A stretch of 50,136 nucleotides of DNA from positions 1-50,136 of the forward strand of contig JAYUDN010000006.1 of the NCBI GenBank assembly GCA_043739785.1. Direction: 5' to 3'. This DNA is from JAYUDN01 sp043739785 (lineage in GTDB: Bacteria > Patescibacteriota > Gracilibacteria > BD1-5 > UBA2023). Of this stretch, positions 21,086 to 31,479 are shown piece after piece. Under the pieces are notes generated by a model, which was not told the origin of the DNA, made no database searches, and saw only the letters and a list, made by a program, of their open reading frames with translations. The translations under genes and the position numbers were made by a program. Position 1 is the stretch's first letter. Each line of letters begins with the position of its first letter.

Positions 21086-21340
21086 ATGAGTTATTTCACC
21101 TACATCCTCCAGTGTTCAGACGGTACCCTCTATACTGGGATTACCACCGATCTCAAGCGTCGAGTCGATGAACACAATACCAGTGACAAATGAGCCCGAT
21201 ATACCAAGATGCGACGACCAGTCACTCTCGTCCACTCAGAATCCTTCGAGAGTCGAAGTGAAGCCTCAAAAAGAGAATACGCGATCAAGCAACTCTCACG
21301 AAGCGAAAAAGAAAAACTTATCTCTTCGAGGCAAAACTAA
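21086..21340 (+). CDS. GIY-YIG nuclease domain protein (UPF0213 type)
   Basis: An 84-residue single-domain protein. FTYILQCSDGTLYTGITTDLKRRVDEHN contains the GIY-YIG-like signature (YIL..YTG) and the catalytic Arg in LKRR. ARYTKMRRPVTLVHSE and REYAIKQLSR complete the YhbQ/UPF0213 pattern. Such proteins are small endonucleases of poorly known role. One TGA codon gives the Gly before ARYTK. It is the last gene of the marC operon and overlaps the end of the convergent gene at 21337 by 4 bases. Confidence 0.88.
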
Positions 21341-21723
21341 ATATCCACCCTTCGCCCCTTCCAGATACCCCAAACTTGGTATCCCCATCCGAGGAATATA
21401 TCCCGTATACGAAGGCTTCCGACCTCATCAAGTGGATCATACTCACAACCCTCATCGTAGGAATGTTTATGGATTTGAAGTACTTCTATACTTTCCTCGT
21501 CAAGGATAAGGAAAATTCGTTTGTTAGTATTTTCTTTCACTTCTCTAGATCCATGATCGAGTAGTTCGTTCTCAGTTGCTGAAAATCATCCATTCTGTAA
21601 TAGGTAATTCACTTGTCACTTTCTAACTTGTACAAAGCTTAGTTCTACATTGAAATAATCTTGAGAACAGAGACAAACAACGAAAGCCCCCTCATCGGAT
21701 GCAGTAAAAATATGACTTCCCAT
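21337..21723 (-). CDS. Hypothetical protein, 128 residues
   Basis: ATG 21723 to TAG 21337 with two TGA codons read as Gly. The sequence MGSHIFTASDEGAFVVCLCS.. continues with FVQVRKGQVNYLLQNGGFS and ends GWGYQVWGIWKGRRVDI. It is soluble with a mixed alpha/beta character. I recognise no family. It begins 12 bases after the SDR stop and is likely co-transcribed with it. The convergent GIY-YIG gene overlaps its last codon. Confidence 0.75.
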
Positions 21724-21735
21724 ATATAATCTCTG

Positions 21736-22503
21736 TTATCGTTGTTCTTGCATCTTTTTGACCATCTTCACTATGAGCCGTCGAGGGAGGAGACGAATAC
21801 TCCACGCCATGATCGTATTCGTCAGCCCATGAATCGCGACTCGCTTCCCTTTCATAAGCGACGCGTATCCATATTCCGCGACTTCTCGAGACGTCGGCAG
21901 GTTTTTATTGAAAATCTTATTAAGAGAAGCACTCGCGGCTTTCTGGAAGCCACTCTCGGTAGGACCAGGACAGAGGGCGGTCACAGTCACGCCGAATGAA
22001 CTCCACTCTTCCGCAATCGCTTCACTAAAGGCGAGGACGTAGTGCTTTGTCGCATAGTATACGGACATCAGAGGACCGGGTTGAAATGCCGCCGTCGAAG
22101 CCACATTGAGAATTTTTCCACTTTTCCGCTTCACCATATCCTTTCCATAAAGGTAGGTCAGATCAGTGAGAGCTTCGATATTGAGTCGGATCATCTGTTG
22201 TTGCTTCGCCAAATCCAGGGTATGAAAGTACCCATAATCGCCAAATCCAGCATTATTGATGAGGATTTCTATATTGCACTTATTTGCAATAGTAAAGTCA
22301 TACACCTCTTGAGCCCTTCATGCTACGGATAAATCTTTTTCTATAAATATTACTTCCGTCGGTGCAAGCTCCTTCGCCAGAGTTTCGAGTTTGTCGATAC
22401 TGCGAGCAACGAGGACCAGCGAATATCCTTCACGGGCGAATATTCGAGCAAATTCGAGACCGATTCCTGAGGAGGCACCAGTGATGAGTACTGTTTTTTT
22501 CAT
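21736..22503 (-). CDS. Short-chain dehydrogenase/reductase (SDR)
   Basis: A 255-residue classical SDR: cofactor motif TGASSGIGLEFAR, NNAGFGDYG, catalytic Ser in NVASTAAFQPGP, YATKHYVLAFSEA with the catalytic Tyr and Lys, and LCPGPTESGFQ. The fold resembles the DltE/YdfG-like group that ends in a hydrophobic or basic tail (MAWSIRLLPRRLIVKMVKKM), which may contact the membrane. The substrate is unknown. ATG 22503 places the glycine motif at the usual distance from the N-terminus. One TGA (22318) encodes Gly. It leads a two-gene unit with the 128-residue gene. Confidence 0.9.
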
Positions 22504-22620
22504 ATATGGAGATACAAGTACCACTATATTAGGAAGAAATAAATAAATTCAATAGGAAATAGGAAAACTCTTAGAAAAACTCAAAAAAAGAGTACGATAC
22601 CATCCTCTTTATTTATCCTT

Positions 22621-23097
22621 ATGAGTTCTTTCTACGATATTTCTGTAAAACAAGCGAATGGAGAGGATCTCCTCCTCTCCGCCTATAAGGGGAAAGTCCT
22701 CCTCATCGTCAATACAGCAACCAGATGTGGGCTGGTCGGTCAATTTGAAGAGCTCGAAACCCTCTGGAATACCTACTCACATGATGATTTTGTAGTACTT
22801 GGCTTTCCTTGCGGGCAGTTTGCGAACCAAGAACCTGGAAATGATGAGGAAATCCAGACCGTCTGCAAGATGCACTTCGGGGTTACCTTCCCTCTTTTTG
22901 CCAAGCTTGAGGTGAATGGAAAAGATACACATCCACTCTATACCTACCTCAAGGGAGAACAGTGAGGCATCCTCGGAGATGATATCAAGTGGAACTTCAC
23001 GAAATTCCTTATCGATCGAGAGGGAAACGTTGTAGAGCGTTACGCACCGACTACCAGTCCACTCTCGATTACTGGAGAGATAGAAAAATATATATAA
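22621..23097 (+). CDS. Glutathione/thioredoxin peroxidase (GPx family, Cys type)
   Basis: A 158-residue GPx. The peroxidatic Cys36 lies in NTATRCGLVGQFEELE, followed by LGFPCGQFANQEPG, a second Cys in TVCKMHFGVTFPLF and IKWNFTKFLIDREG. The tetrad positions Cys, Gln, Trp and Asn are present. The Cys form usually takes electrons from thioredoxin and reduces peroxides and lipid hydroperoxides. TGA 22963 supplies the first Gly of GGILGDDIKWNF. It is divergent from the SDR gene and ends at a strong terminator. Confidence 0.93.
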
Positions 23098-23135
23098 AAA
23101 AACTCTCTCCCGAGGACTTGGGAGAGAGTTTTTTT
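23096..23135 (+). terminator. Terminator after the peroxidase gene
   Basis: AAAACTCTCTCCC and GGGAGAGAGTTTT form a 13-bp stem with T-rich ends on both strands. It can also serve the convergent gene ending at 23145. Confidence 0.9.
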
Positions 23136-23144
23136 ATATATAAA

Positions 23145-25787
23145 TTATGGTGCTTGGAAAGTATAAGTCCCTGTTCCTTTTGCCACGTATCGGATTTTTC
23201 CATTGATCACTCGAGCGGTTCCTACCTTGAGACTCTTTCCGTTCGGTAGGGTTCGATAGACCGTGACCGATGTTCCCTTCTTCAGTGTGGTAATAGTACT
23301 GAGAGTATTGAGCTTTTTGAGACTCGTTCCGGTAAAGGTAAATACTTTTTGATTTATTTCCTTTCCTTCTTGCAAAGTTCCTGAAGAGGTGAGTAATGTT
23401 CCTGATGAAACCGGGATACTCACAGGGACAAAGGAAGATGATCCGCCTCCTATGCTTCCCCCTCCTCCTCCGCCACCACCTCCGCCACCACCACCTCATC
23501 CTGAGGAGATGATCGGCGCTGAGACTATAACATTTCTGATAGTACTCCCGGTATTTCCAGCAGCATCGGTCTTGGTATAGGTCAGTATGTAGGTTCCGGC
23601 GGCGCTCGTATTAACCGAGCCAGAGCTCACAAGTGTGAGCGTTCCTGTTCCATCGACCGTGTCTATCCAGGTTGCCCCGAGTTCTGTATAGGTTGCCCCA
23701 TACGCAAGGGTTACAGTTCCGGTTCCTACAAGAGTAATGACTGGAGCCGTCTGATCCGTAACACGAACCGTACGTACAACTGTATTCCCCGTGTTTGATG
23801 CAGCATCTACCTTGGTATAGGTGAGCGTATAGGTCCCGATGACAGATGTATTGACCGAGCCAGAACTAGCCACAGAAACAGTACCCGTTCCATCGATGTT
23901 ATCGGTCCAAGTGGCTCACAAATCAGTAAAGATTGAACCTTGTGCGATCGTCATACTTCCAGAACCGATCAGCGTGACTACTGGAGGAGTTAGATCCCCT
24001 ACGACGTGAACCGTGCGGAGGATGGAACCGGTCGCACCAGAACCATTTACATACTGATATTCGATAGTATACGTCCCCAGAATATTGGTATCCACGGTTC
24101 CAGAGGAAGCGTTACTGATAAATCCACTTCCATCGACCACATCGGTCCAGGTCGCTCCTGGATCATTGTAGCCATATCATGCATTCCAGAGGATAGAGCC
24201 CGTATTGTCATAGCTTACAGCTCCACTTTTCGCCGAAACCGTATAGTGAATGCCGTCACCCTTGCCAACTCCAATTGTTTGATAGGGGTTTCCCTAGTAA
24301 TCCATAGGCTGATCTCCGTAATTAAACTGGATTTGCCCATTTCGAAAGAGGGTTGCCGAAAAATTGACGGGATTGGATGGACCACAACAGTCTGTCGCCT
24401 GCCAACGAAAGGTGACAAAATCCGGATCTTCCGTGATATAGATATCGTCAGTTGGACTATTTTGTGTGAAGAGGTCTCGCCAAAGAGGAGCAATCATGGG
24501 TCCATAATAGGAATCATCTATATTTCCTGAGGTGTTATCACAGTCCTTTGTAGTATCGAGACATATTCGACCATTCGAGCTGATATCGATAGTCTGTCCA
24601 GTCGCATAGGTTACCCCGTAGAACGAGAAGCTAAATGGAAGTACGTACCCCCAATGATTATCATCCGCATGCCATCCTTGAGCGACACCTCCCGTACTGA
24701 ACTGATGAGGAAGCATCGTTTCTACCAGACTCGTACTCGATGAAAGCACTCATGATCCCCGTAAAATCCTATCCGGATTCGCCCCAGAAAGGGTAAGCAC
24801 TGGAGGATGAGCGATAGCATGATAGTAGTATCCAGTATCGAGGGAAAAAGCGGCTCTATCCATATCAGAAAATGATGAACTGTAAAAAACAAGTTCAGAG
24901 AGGTGAAAATAAGTAAATCGTCCCTGGGGATCATTCCATGAAGCGATACGGACTCCATCAAGAACCGGAGTAACTCAATTACGAGTTGCCGTTACATCAA
25001 GCATATTGTTGTAGTAGAGACCGATTGTACCGACTGGTGCATTCAGCATGTAGAAGGCTGGGCTTCAGATAGGAGCCGAAAAGGCACTCGTCATACCGTC
25101 TGAACTCGCACTTCCTGGACCAGCCGTCTGAGTAAAATTTTCACCATTGAATCCAAGTGCAAAGGGACCGTTTGACTCGATGGCATGAATCCACCCGGTA
25201 CTCCACCCTGGACCCTGATGATAAAGCGATCCAAACGGCCAAGTAGTATTATCTCGAGAGTAAACGGCCGTATGTGCGAACTCAGTATATCCAGAACCCC
25301 AGTCGGCATCGAAGGTTTGATTTCCAGAAAATACCAAGGAAGGATGTCCTCCGCTCTCGTCGAGCATCCCACTACTGACGATGCTTGGTTGCATAGAAGG
25401 ATTGGTCTCGATGGCATTTTTCGCATTTCCACTCTGATCGAACCAAGTCGTTACAAAGCAAGAGTCAGTAGAACAGAAAGTAAGAAGGGTGCTCGTATCC
25501 AGTTCTCCAGTAGATGTGAAATATATATCCGATGTTGCATCATCTGCAGCTCTTCTCACAGTAATGGCGGCCCCGGTATAGCTCCCCTTCAATTGACGGA
25601 GTGAGTAGGCGGCCACGGGCGTTGTAGCAATCCTATCAAGTGATCCCGTATTGAATGCAGAAACACCTCCAGCTGACACTCCTGAAAGGAAGCCCAGAAG
25701 TCCAAAAGCGATCACAAGAGAGAGGAAGCAATATTTCACAAACGAAGATATACGACGTGAATCAGTCAAACTATACGGTCAATGCAT
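23145..25787 (-). CDS. Secreted surface protein with LamG-like and DUF5011/Ig-like domains, interrupted by an in-frame TAG
   Basis: The frame is open for 881 codons except for one TAG at 24294-24296 (codon 498). The start ATG 25787 gives MHG (TGA)PYSL and a hydrophobic signal at about 19-38. Residues 45-330 look like a concanavalin/LamG-like lectin domain (TTWFDQSGNAKNA, HTAVYSRDN, LYYNNMLDVTATRNG). The part up to 497 contains FSFSFYGVTYATGQ and NGQIQFNYGDQ. After the TAG the sequence resumes without change of frame at GNPYQTIGVGKGDGIHYT, which completes that domain. Three DUF5011-type Ig repeats (ITLVGTGTVTLAYG.., GTYTLTYTKVDAA) and a polyglycine tract follow. A C-terminal domain (GTARVINGKIRYVAKGTGTY) is shared with the neighbour at 26790. 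Either a 497-residue truncation, a nonsense mutation, readthrough or a base error. Confidence 0.75.
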
Positions 25788-26157
25788 AGAAAAAATTGGT
25801 TAATAAGGTAGCCCCACTATATGAAATGGACCCCATTAGCAAGCCAAAAAATAAAATTCCCCTAGTAAATGAGAATAGGTATCATATTTGCATTTCTTCA
25901 TATATAGCCTATTATAGGATAATTTATAGGATAATTTTTAGGAACACAGAAAATATATTCACTTTTTCTGGTACGAGAGTGGGTTCTCCTCTTGATATCA
26001 TCGATCGTTCGTTTTATCCACATTACTCATCCTCTCAAAGTAAATCAGTAGCATTAATCTTTCAAAGAAAATAAAACTATAAAACTTCCACCATCACTTC
26101 ATTCCTCCGAAGCGGGGGAAAACTGAGCGGCGGGTTGTACTGAGCAGAGATAATTTC
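25788..26157. other. Gene-free stretch, 370 bases
   Basis: AT-rich sequence upstream of the surface-protein gene. It holds a perfect tandem copy of TTATAGGATAAT (25912-25923 and 25924-25935), which may be a regulatory site. I see no convincing coding frame on either strand with either code. Confidence 0.6.
25912..25935. repeat. 12-bp tandem direct repeat
   Basis: TTATAGGATAAT occurs twice without a gap, about 130 bases upstream of the ATG at 25787 on the minus strand. Paired binding sites are possible. Confidence 0.6.
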
Positions 26158-26707
26158 TCATTTTAGAGTGAGTCCATCCTGTTTCAGGCGATTGAGGAGG
26201 AGTTGTTTCTTTTCCTCCATCCTCGCCTCCGTCGCATACCAGCTATACCTCAGTACCGCTCTCCTGGAATTCTCTACTATTCTAAAGCGAATATTTGCAT
26301 TAGATGGTTTTGGGAGAGTTTCGAGTGTATACATACTCGGCATAGTGAATGCGACGATATATTTCCCAGAGTTCGAAAGGGTGTCCATAACCGGTACAGT
26401 CATTTTGATACTTTCTGATGATTTCTCGGTATCCATAACGGGTGCGGTCATATCGATCGATGCTTTCGATGTATTCCCTCCGAATATATACCCTGCAAGT
26501 TGGCGAAATCCATGATTCAATGCGGTCCGCATATCCCCTTCGACTTCCACCTCTGCGACGAATATAGCTCGCATACTCTCGTATCTCATATCCTTCATTT
26601 TTCTCAATGATTCTGTACTTTGGCTCTTCTATACCTCGTATAGCAAGAACCGTCCCTATTATCCAGAGAAGTATCATTCATCATAAGATGAGAAGGAGTA
26701 TATCCAT
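26158..26707 (-). CDS. SOUL heme-binding family protein, one-base frameshift
   Basis: The N-terminal frame from ATG 26707 gives a membrane anchor (MDILLLILGGMILLWIIGTV) and the SOUL start EPKYRIIEKNEGYEIREYASYI. The rest of the family, VAEVEVEGDMRTALNHGFRQLAGYIFGGN and SIDMTAPVM through KMTVPVM, is in the next frame and ends at TAA 26158. Removing one T at 26561-26562 turns ATTCGTCGC into ATCGTCGC and joins the two as SYIVAEVEVEGD, exactly as in the family. The total of 550 bases is one more than a multiple of three. So the gene carries a one-base insertion: a real mutation, a sequencing error, or less likely +1 recoding. SOUL proteins bind heme or tetrapyrroles. The anchored form is common in bacteria. 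Confidence 0.8.
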
Positions 26708-26789
26708 AAATTGATGATATATGAATAGAGATGAATAGCAACAAGTAAATAAATCCCACTATTTCTAGTAGGATGTATTGCTTCATATT

Positions 26790-29300
26790 TTATTTTATAA
26801 TCATCATCTGGTAGGTTCCGGACTTTTTTGTATTGAATTTTATCATTCCATCCTTCACTCGAACTTTCATCATCTTTACCTTCTTACCATTCTTTCAGAT
26901 ATACGTTATGCTTATAAGAGAGTACTCAGGCAATGAAGTTGATAGAGAAATATGAGTAAGACGACTAAAGTTCTCTCATTTATTCGGAGTGATATCCACC
27001 ATGAATCCCTTCTTCGGACTTACTTTTGATGACTTCGGAGTGACTGTATAAAGTAATATTCCCGTTGCAGTAGGAGCAGGAGAAATAACAACTGGAATTA
27101 TAGAAACAGGAGTCGAACTCAAGGAAAGAGGACTACCCATACTTCCCCCTCCACCTCCAGAACTTACTTGAGAAGCAACTTCTGTATAGGCTACAAAAGT
27201 AGAACCAGCACAAGTGTAGATAGTCGCAGTCCCGAGTTCTACTGTCGCGATCTCTGATGGACTCGTAGCCACACCATTCATACAAGTAGCATTTGGATTA
27301 TTCGTGAGTCCAGTTGTCACATAGCTACTCGTACCACCATGTTTTACTTTTACTGTGATCGTCGAGCTCGTATATCCAGGGACGGGGATCTGGATTTTCA
27401 CTGGTTTGCTGAAGTTCAGTCCTACATTCGAAATACCGAATTCGAGGGCACCTTGCGAAGTCTGATTTGATGCGAGTCCACTTGCCGTCACGACGAGCGC
27501 ATTGATCGCCGATGGATCAAAGTTCCCTCCTGAAGCGTTCGTGATCATCGTACCATTGGGAATGATACCAGATCCAGAACCTGAAGCAAAAGCGACTGGT
27601 GATATGAGAGTTATCTGGTTCACTTGCGCAAATGAAACACCGCTATAGGTCACGGCTCACGAAAGTGTCGAACCTGATACGGTGAGAGCTCATGAGAAGG
27701 CACCTGCAGAACCACTCGAAGTTATCATTGCTTGGCCAGTTCCGACGTTTCCATTTCCGTCAGAAGCAGTTACAGTAAATATATTTCTCGTGTTCGGTGT
27801 GAGTGGGACAAAGAGACTAAAGTAACCTCTCATAGGCGCCATACTCGCGAGAACGGTAGATCCAGATGATATTTCGACGAGACTTGCTCAGATCGTATTC
27901 CCACTTATCTGATAGACACTGGCATTGACTACTGTATATGGAGTCGTGATCGTAAGGAGGGGAGGGATGGTGTCTATCACAGTGACACTACGAGATGTGC
28001 TTCCGGTATTGCCTGCGGCATCTGTCTTTGCATACGTAAAAGTATAGGTACCAGTAGTAGTAAATAACGCTCCACTCGCGACAAATGATCCAGACCCATC
28101 AATATCATCTGTCCAGGTAGCTCCACTATCATTATACGGGACATCGAGCTCATGAGTAAGAGTCGATGGACCGATAAGGGTGACAACCGGAGGGGTCGTA
28201 TCCGCGACGATGACCGTCCGAGTGACACTGCCACTATTCCCGGCAGTATCTATTTTTTTGTATTCGAGGGTATAGGTACCGAGTACATTCGTATCGACGC
28301 TTCCAGAAGTCGCGAGAATAGTCCCTGTACCATCTCGATTATCGATCCAAGTGGCTCCAGAGTCATTGTATGTAGAACCATACGCAACTGTTGAACTCGA
28401 GGATCCTACGAGGGTTACGAGTGGTGCGGTCGTATCTGCATTAGGATAGGTAACGTTAGCATCGATATTAAATCTTACTATATCAGTATTTGAAGTACAG
28501 AATACACGGGTCGACTGATCGGTACAAGTGACATAGCCGAGGGGAGCTGCATTGTAAGCCGCCACGAGTCCTGCTGTTACGTTAGTCACCCCATCGGTTG
28601 CTTGAGCAGTATACGTGTAGGTATATCCGTCAACATCTATCAGGTATACTTCTCCTGATCCGACATTTGCTGGGACGAATTCTGACTGTTGGACGAGAGA
28701 GCTCAGTGGTGATTGCCCACTGACCACATTCACCACTCGAAATGCATCAGAAGATGCATAGTTTGAGTCCGTAAAAACTATATTTCCATCGTTACTATTG
28801 GTACGAGTAAAGATAACCTCACGACCGCCATTACTCGTGATGGTGAATGCGCTACCAAGTGTCCCCTTTGCTACCATAGCATTGGCAATCTGTGTTGGAG
28901 TTGCTTTTGTCGTAAAGGCCGTAAATGGATCGATAATAAAGGCTCATGACTGGCGAATGATCTCCGTACCACCGTATGCCTCACACTGACTCATATTGAT
29001 CGATGAGAAATCGAGAAAGATAGAATATGGATATGCTGGACCAGGTCCTGGTTGATTGAAACATTGTGTCGAAGTATTATTGAGTGCTGGGAAACCATTT
29101 ATGAGTCCGCCCATTTGGATCGTCATAGATGCATTTCTAGCACTTCGTCCCTGTTGGTTTGTTTGAATCGTATGAGCAATGATACTTCCATCGATTGGAT
29201 ATACTGGAGCTCCAGAAACTGAAAAGGTCTGTATAGAAAAAGTTATCAACCCTATAGAAAGAAGGGGAAAAGATAATCCACGAAAAGACAAAGTTCACAT
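26790..29300 (-). CDS. Secreted surface protein with DUF5011/Ig-like repeats
   Basis: An 836-residue protein in one frame with TGA as Gly. The start ATG 29300 is followed at once by TGA (MGTLSFRGLSFPLLSIGL..) and a signal peptide ending near VSG-AP. Residues 35-260 are a unique region with a predicted pilin-like or lectin-like beta character. Three Ig/DUF5011 repeats follow (LVTLVGSSSSTVAYGSTYND, VVTLIGPSTLTHELDVPYND, then TIPPLLTITTP). Next come a cohesin-like stretch (GALTVSGSTLSGAVTYSG), a Gly-rich linker and a C-terminal domain (MKVRVKDGMIKFNTKKSGTY) related to that of the gene at 23145. TAA at 26790. No LPXTG motif is seen in it. Probably an adhesin. Confidence 0.85.
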
Positions 29301-29327
29301 AAAAGAATAGATATAGTAGAACTTATT

Positions 29328-29342
29328 ATGAGAATAATTCTC
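29328..29342. promoter_or_regulatory. Copy of the GAGAATAATTCTC palindrome
   Basis: ATGAGAATAATTCTC, identical to the first 15 bases of the palindrome upstream of gdhA (12554-12570), lies about 30 bases upstream of the ATG at 29300. This is in the promoter region of the surface-protein gene. Confidence 0.5.
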
Positions 29343-29417
29343 TGAAATTCAAATCCATTTTCTACATAAAAGGAGTGATTTTGAAAAAGGAGTTTTCAAT
29401 TGGAGTTATCAATTCTC

Positions 29418-30135
29418 TTACTTATTTCTCTGAGTCTGTAATTCAGAGAAAGCTTTTGTTGTCATTCCGGGCAGGATATAGAGGATGAGATTTCGCATTT
29501 CACTCACTCAAAAGGCAATCGACTGATTGGGAGCGAGGCCTTTCATGCCGGGAATGAGCCCCATAATAGCGGAAGTCGAACCCGGTCGGGAAACTATATA
29601 CACTCCTATGCGGAGCATCAGTGCTTGCACTCAGAGGCGAGCCCCTACACTCGCTATAGCAGCTGCTAATACTACGCCAGACGCAATGAGTATGGCGGCT
29701 CATAAAAGGAGCGCTATCATCTTACCAATATCCTCAGCTGTAATATTCTCAACTTGGGATTGAAGGTCTTTAGGAAGATAATTTTTAAGAAGTTTTATAA
29801 AATCTTTTGTATCCTTTGCCTCGAGATTCTCCCCTATCCCCTGTGCAAGGACAATGGATCCCGCTCATACATCGAGCTCTGGATTAACTCATATCCGAAG
29901 CGGTTCTCTGGGTTTTTTTTTCACGACCGACTTCCCCTCACGCTGTCGAAGGGTTTCATCTATATCTCCGGATGCTGGAATAGTATCGATTCACATATTA
30001 GAGAATCTGGTGCAAGCTTTCTTCTTGTTCGGACTGTTCCATCCTCGCATGGTTTCGTTCTGAGATTTTTGGTATAAACTGGACCATCGCCTGAAGCCAA
30101 GCATCGGCAAGCATTTGCTCTTCTTGTTGATTCAT
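29418..30135 (-). CDS. Membrane protein gene with a +1 frameshift at a TAA codon
   Basis: From ATG 30135 the frame reads MNQQEEQMLADAWLQAMVQF.. for 45 codons and stops at TAA 29998-30000, in the context CTC TAA T. Reading on in the +1 frame from that point gives NMGIDTIPASGDIDETLRQR.., then acidic and hydrophobic stretches and two membrane segments (KMIALLLGAAILIASGVVL..), down to TAA 29418. The total of 718 bases is one more than a multiple of three. The upstream part of the second frame (KCLPMLGFRRWSS..) does not look coding, so I join the two pieces. CTC-TAA resembles the layout of a +1 recoding site (slippery codon then stop), but a simple one-base error explains it equally well. Family unknown. 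Confidence 0.6.
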
Positions 30136-30187
30136 AAATAAGGGAAAAGTATTTCAAATAAGTATACCATATTTTCTCACGAAAAAC

Positions 30188-30217
30188 AAAAATCCCACCG
30201 AAGTTAAATGGGATTCT
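30188..30217 (-). terminator. Terminator after the 166-residue gene
   Basis: AATCCCA and TGGGATT form a stem just beyond the stop at 30225 on the minus strand, followed by T-rich sequence. Confidence 0.65.
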
Positions 30218-30224
30218 TTTATAA

Positions 30225-30725
30225 TTATTTTATATTTTCTCTAAGCTCGGATACAAGGGAGAAATCAATCGGTCATGTATTACTCCGCGTATAGAGAAAA
30301 TCTTCCCACCCTTCAGTTCTGAGTCCTTCGAGGATTAGCTCGACTGATTGTCTCGTGTAGAATTTTTGCATCGCAAACTGATAACGGTAGCTATCCCTCA
30401 TACCAATAAGAGGAATTCCTGTAGGAACTTGGATGATCTTCGGGCTCTCACTCTCTGGATCGAGCATATACACTTTCCTTCCATTCTCATCTTGAGCATA
30501 TCCTTCATCTGGATGAGAGACAATCGGTGCAAGCAGCTCTCAACGAAATACTCCAGCATGTCAGACTATCGGAGCATTGAGCTTTCCCATATCATCACCA
30601 TGATAAATGACGAATGCTATCGAGAGATCGATATGAGTCCTCATAAGCTCGGTGAGGGATTCTACTCATGTAGGAACAAGGATGAACCCTTCCGATGGAT
30701 GAAACTGCTTTTCGAGAAATTGCAT
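30225..30725 (-). CDS. Hypothetical protein, 166 residues
   Basis: ATG 30725 to TAA 30225 with four TGA codons as Gly. The protein begins MQFLEKQFHPSEGFILVPTG and contains IAFVIYHGDDMGKLNAPIVGHAG, SPKIIQVPTGIPLIGMRDSYRYQF and a C-terminal helix. It is soluble. I do not recognise a family. It has its own promoter with a very short leader and lies between two terminators. Confidence 0.75.
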
Positions 30726-30737
30726 AAAAATTTTGAG

Positions 30738-30768
30738 ATTATAATAAAATTATTTAAATAATTGTCAA
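30738..30768 (-). promoter_or_regulatory. Promoter with very short leader
   Basis: TTGACA and TATAAT are separated by 19 bases (an ATTATA at 17-18 is also possible), and the -10 box ends about 12 bases before ATG 30725. Confidence 0.5.
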
Positions 30769-30787
30769 AATAAAATCTGGAGATAAG

Positions 30788-30816
30788 AAAATCCCACCGA
30801 GGTGAGGTGGGATTCT
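30788..30816 (-). terminator. Terminator after the aspS operon
   Basis: AATCCCACC and GGTGGGATT form a 9-bp perfect stem with a 7-nt loop and TTTT beyond it on both strands. It lies downstream of the gene ending at 30888. Confidence 0.85.
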
Positions 30817-30887
30817 TTTAGTCTAAAAAGGTTAGTTGACAGCAATACTATACTAGTATGTAAAATATTATTTAATTTTATCCTTTA

Positions 30888-31460
30888 CTAATTGAAAAAA
30901 ATCCCTATTGCTGGGGTATTTGCTTCAGGAAGTGATGATATTCTCAAAAATTTTTTATATATTGTATATGCACTTCACTCAAGAGAAAAAAGTGGAACTT
31001 TTATGCATTTTACCGTTTTTGAGCTCCTATCTATTGACAAGATACTTTTGAAAAAATACTTACTTTTAGATTCTTCTTTCAGGATAAATGCGATATACAT
31101 ACCCGATTTGCGATCAAAAGAACTAATAGAGCTTAAGTCACTAAAAGAAATGGTTTGTTTTCGGAAAAATCAATGATGAATAAATTTCTGATTATCGACT
31201 ATCTCAAATACAACAGGGTAAAGTATACGGTAAACAGAGTTAATGCATATTTTAAATACTATGAGGAGGGTATGTAGTATTGCAATGATGAATAAACCCT
31301 TTATAAACCATCAAATTTCCTCATGAAAAAAGAACGAAAGAACTATATCTACCAATTCATACTTTATTTGAAAGTAGTATATCAATCCTAAAAAACAACT
31401 TACTTGCATAATTCCTCATAATATCGAAACTTTCGAATGGTAATATTTTATTGGGAACAT
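30888..31460 (-). CDS. Membrane protein, PH-like C-terminal region possible
   Basis: A 190-residue protein from ATG 31460 to TAG 30888, open only with TGA as Gly. MFPIKYYHSKVSILGG is followed by two membrane segments (about 17-35 and 51-70), then a beta-rich cytoplasmic part (YPVVFEIVDNQKFIHHGFF, ISFSDLSSISSFDRKSGMYI). This layout resembles bacterial PH-domain (bPH_2/YdbS-like) membrane proteins, but I cannot confirm it. It follows aspS after 19 bases and is probably the last gene of that operon. An overlapping plus-strand frame is its shadow. Confidence 0.75.
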
Positions 31461-31479
31461 ACGTTTATAAGATAATGGA

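Noticed and set aside
21376..21564. Small plus-strand membrane protein after the GIY-YIG gene
   Set aside because: It is antisense to the 128-residue minus-strand gene, which has an ATG start and uses TGA-Gly codons.
30844..30870. Plus-strand TTGACA promoter-like sequence at about 30836-30866
   Set aside because: No plus-strand gene is supported downstream, so I regard it as chance in AT-rich DNA.
30892..31221. Plus-strand gene of about 109 residues
   Set aside because: It needs a TTG start and is antisense to a longer minus-strand frame (30888-31460) that has an ATG, membrane segments and operon context.
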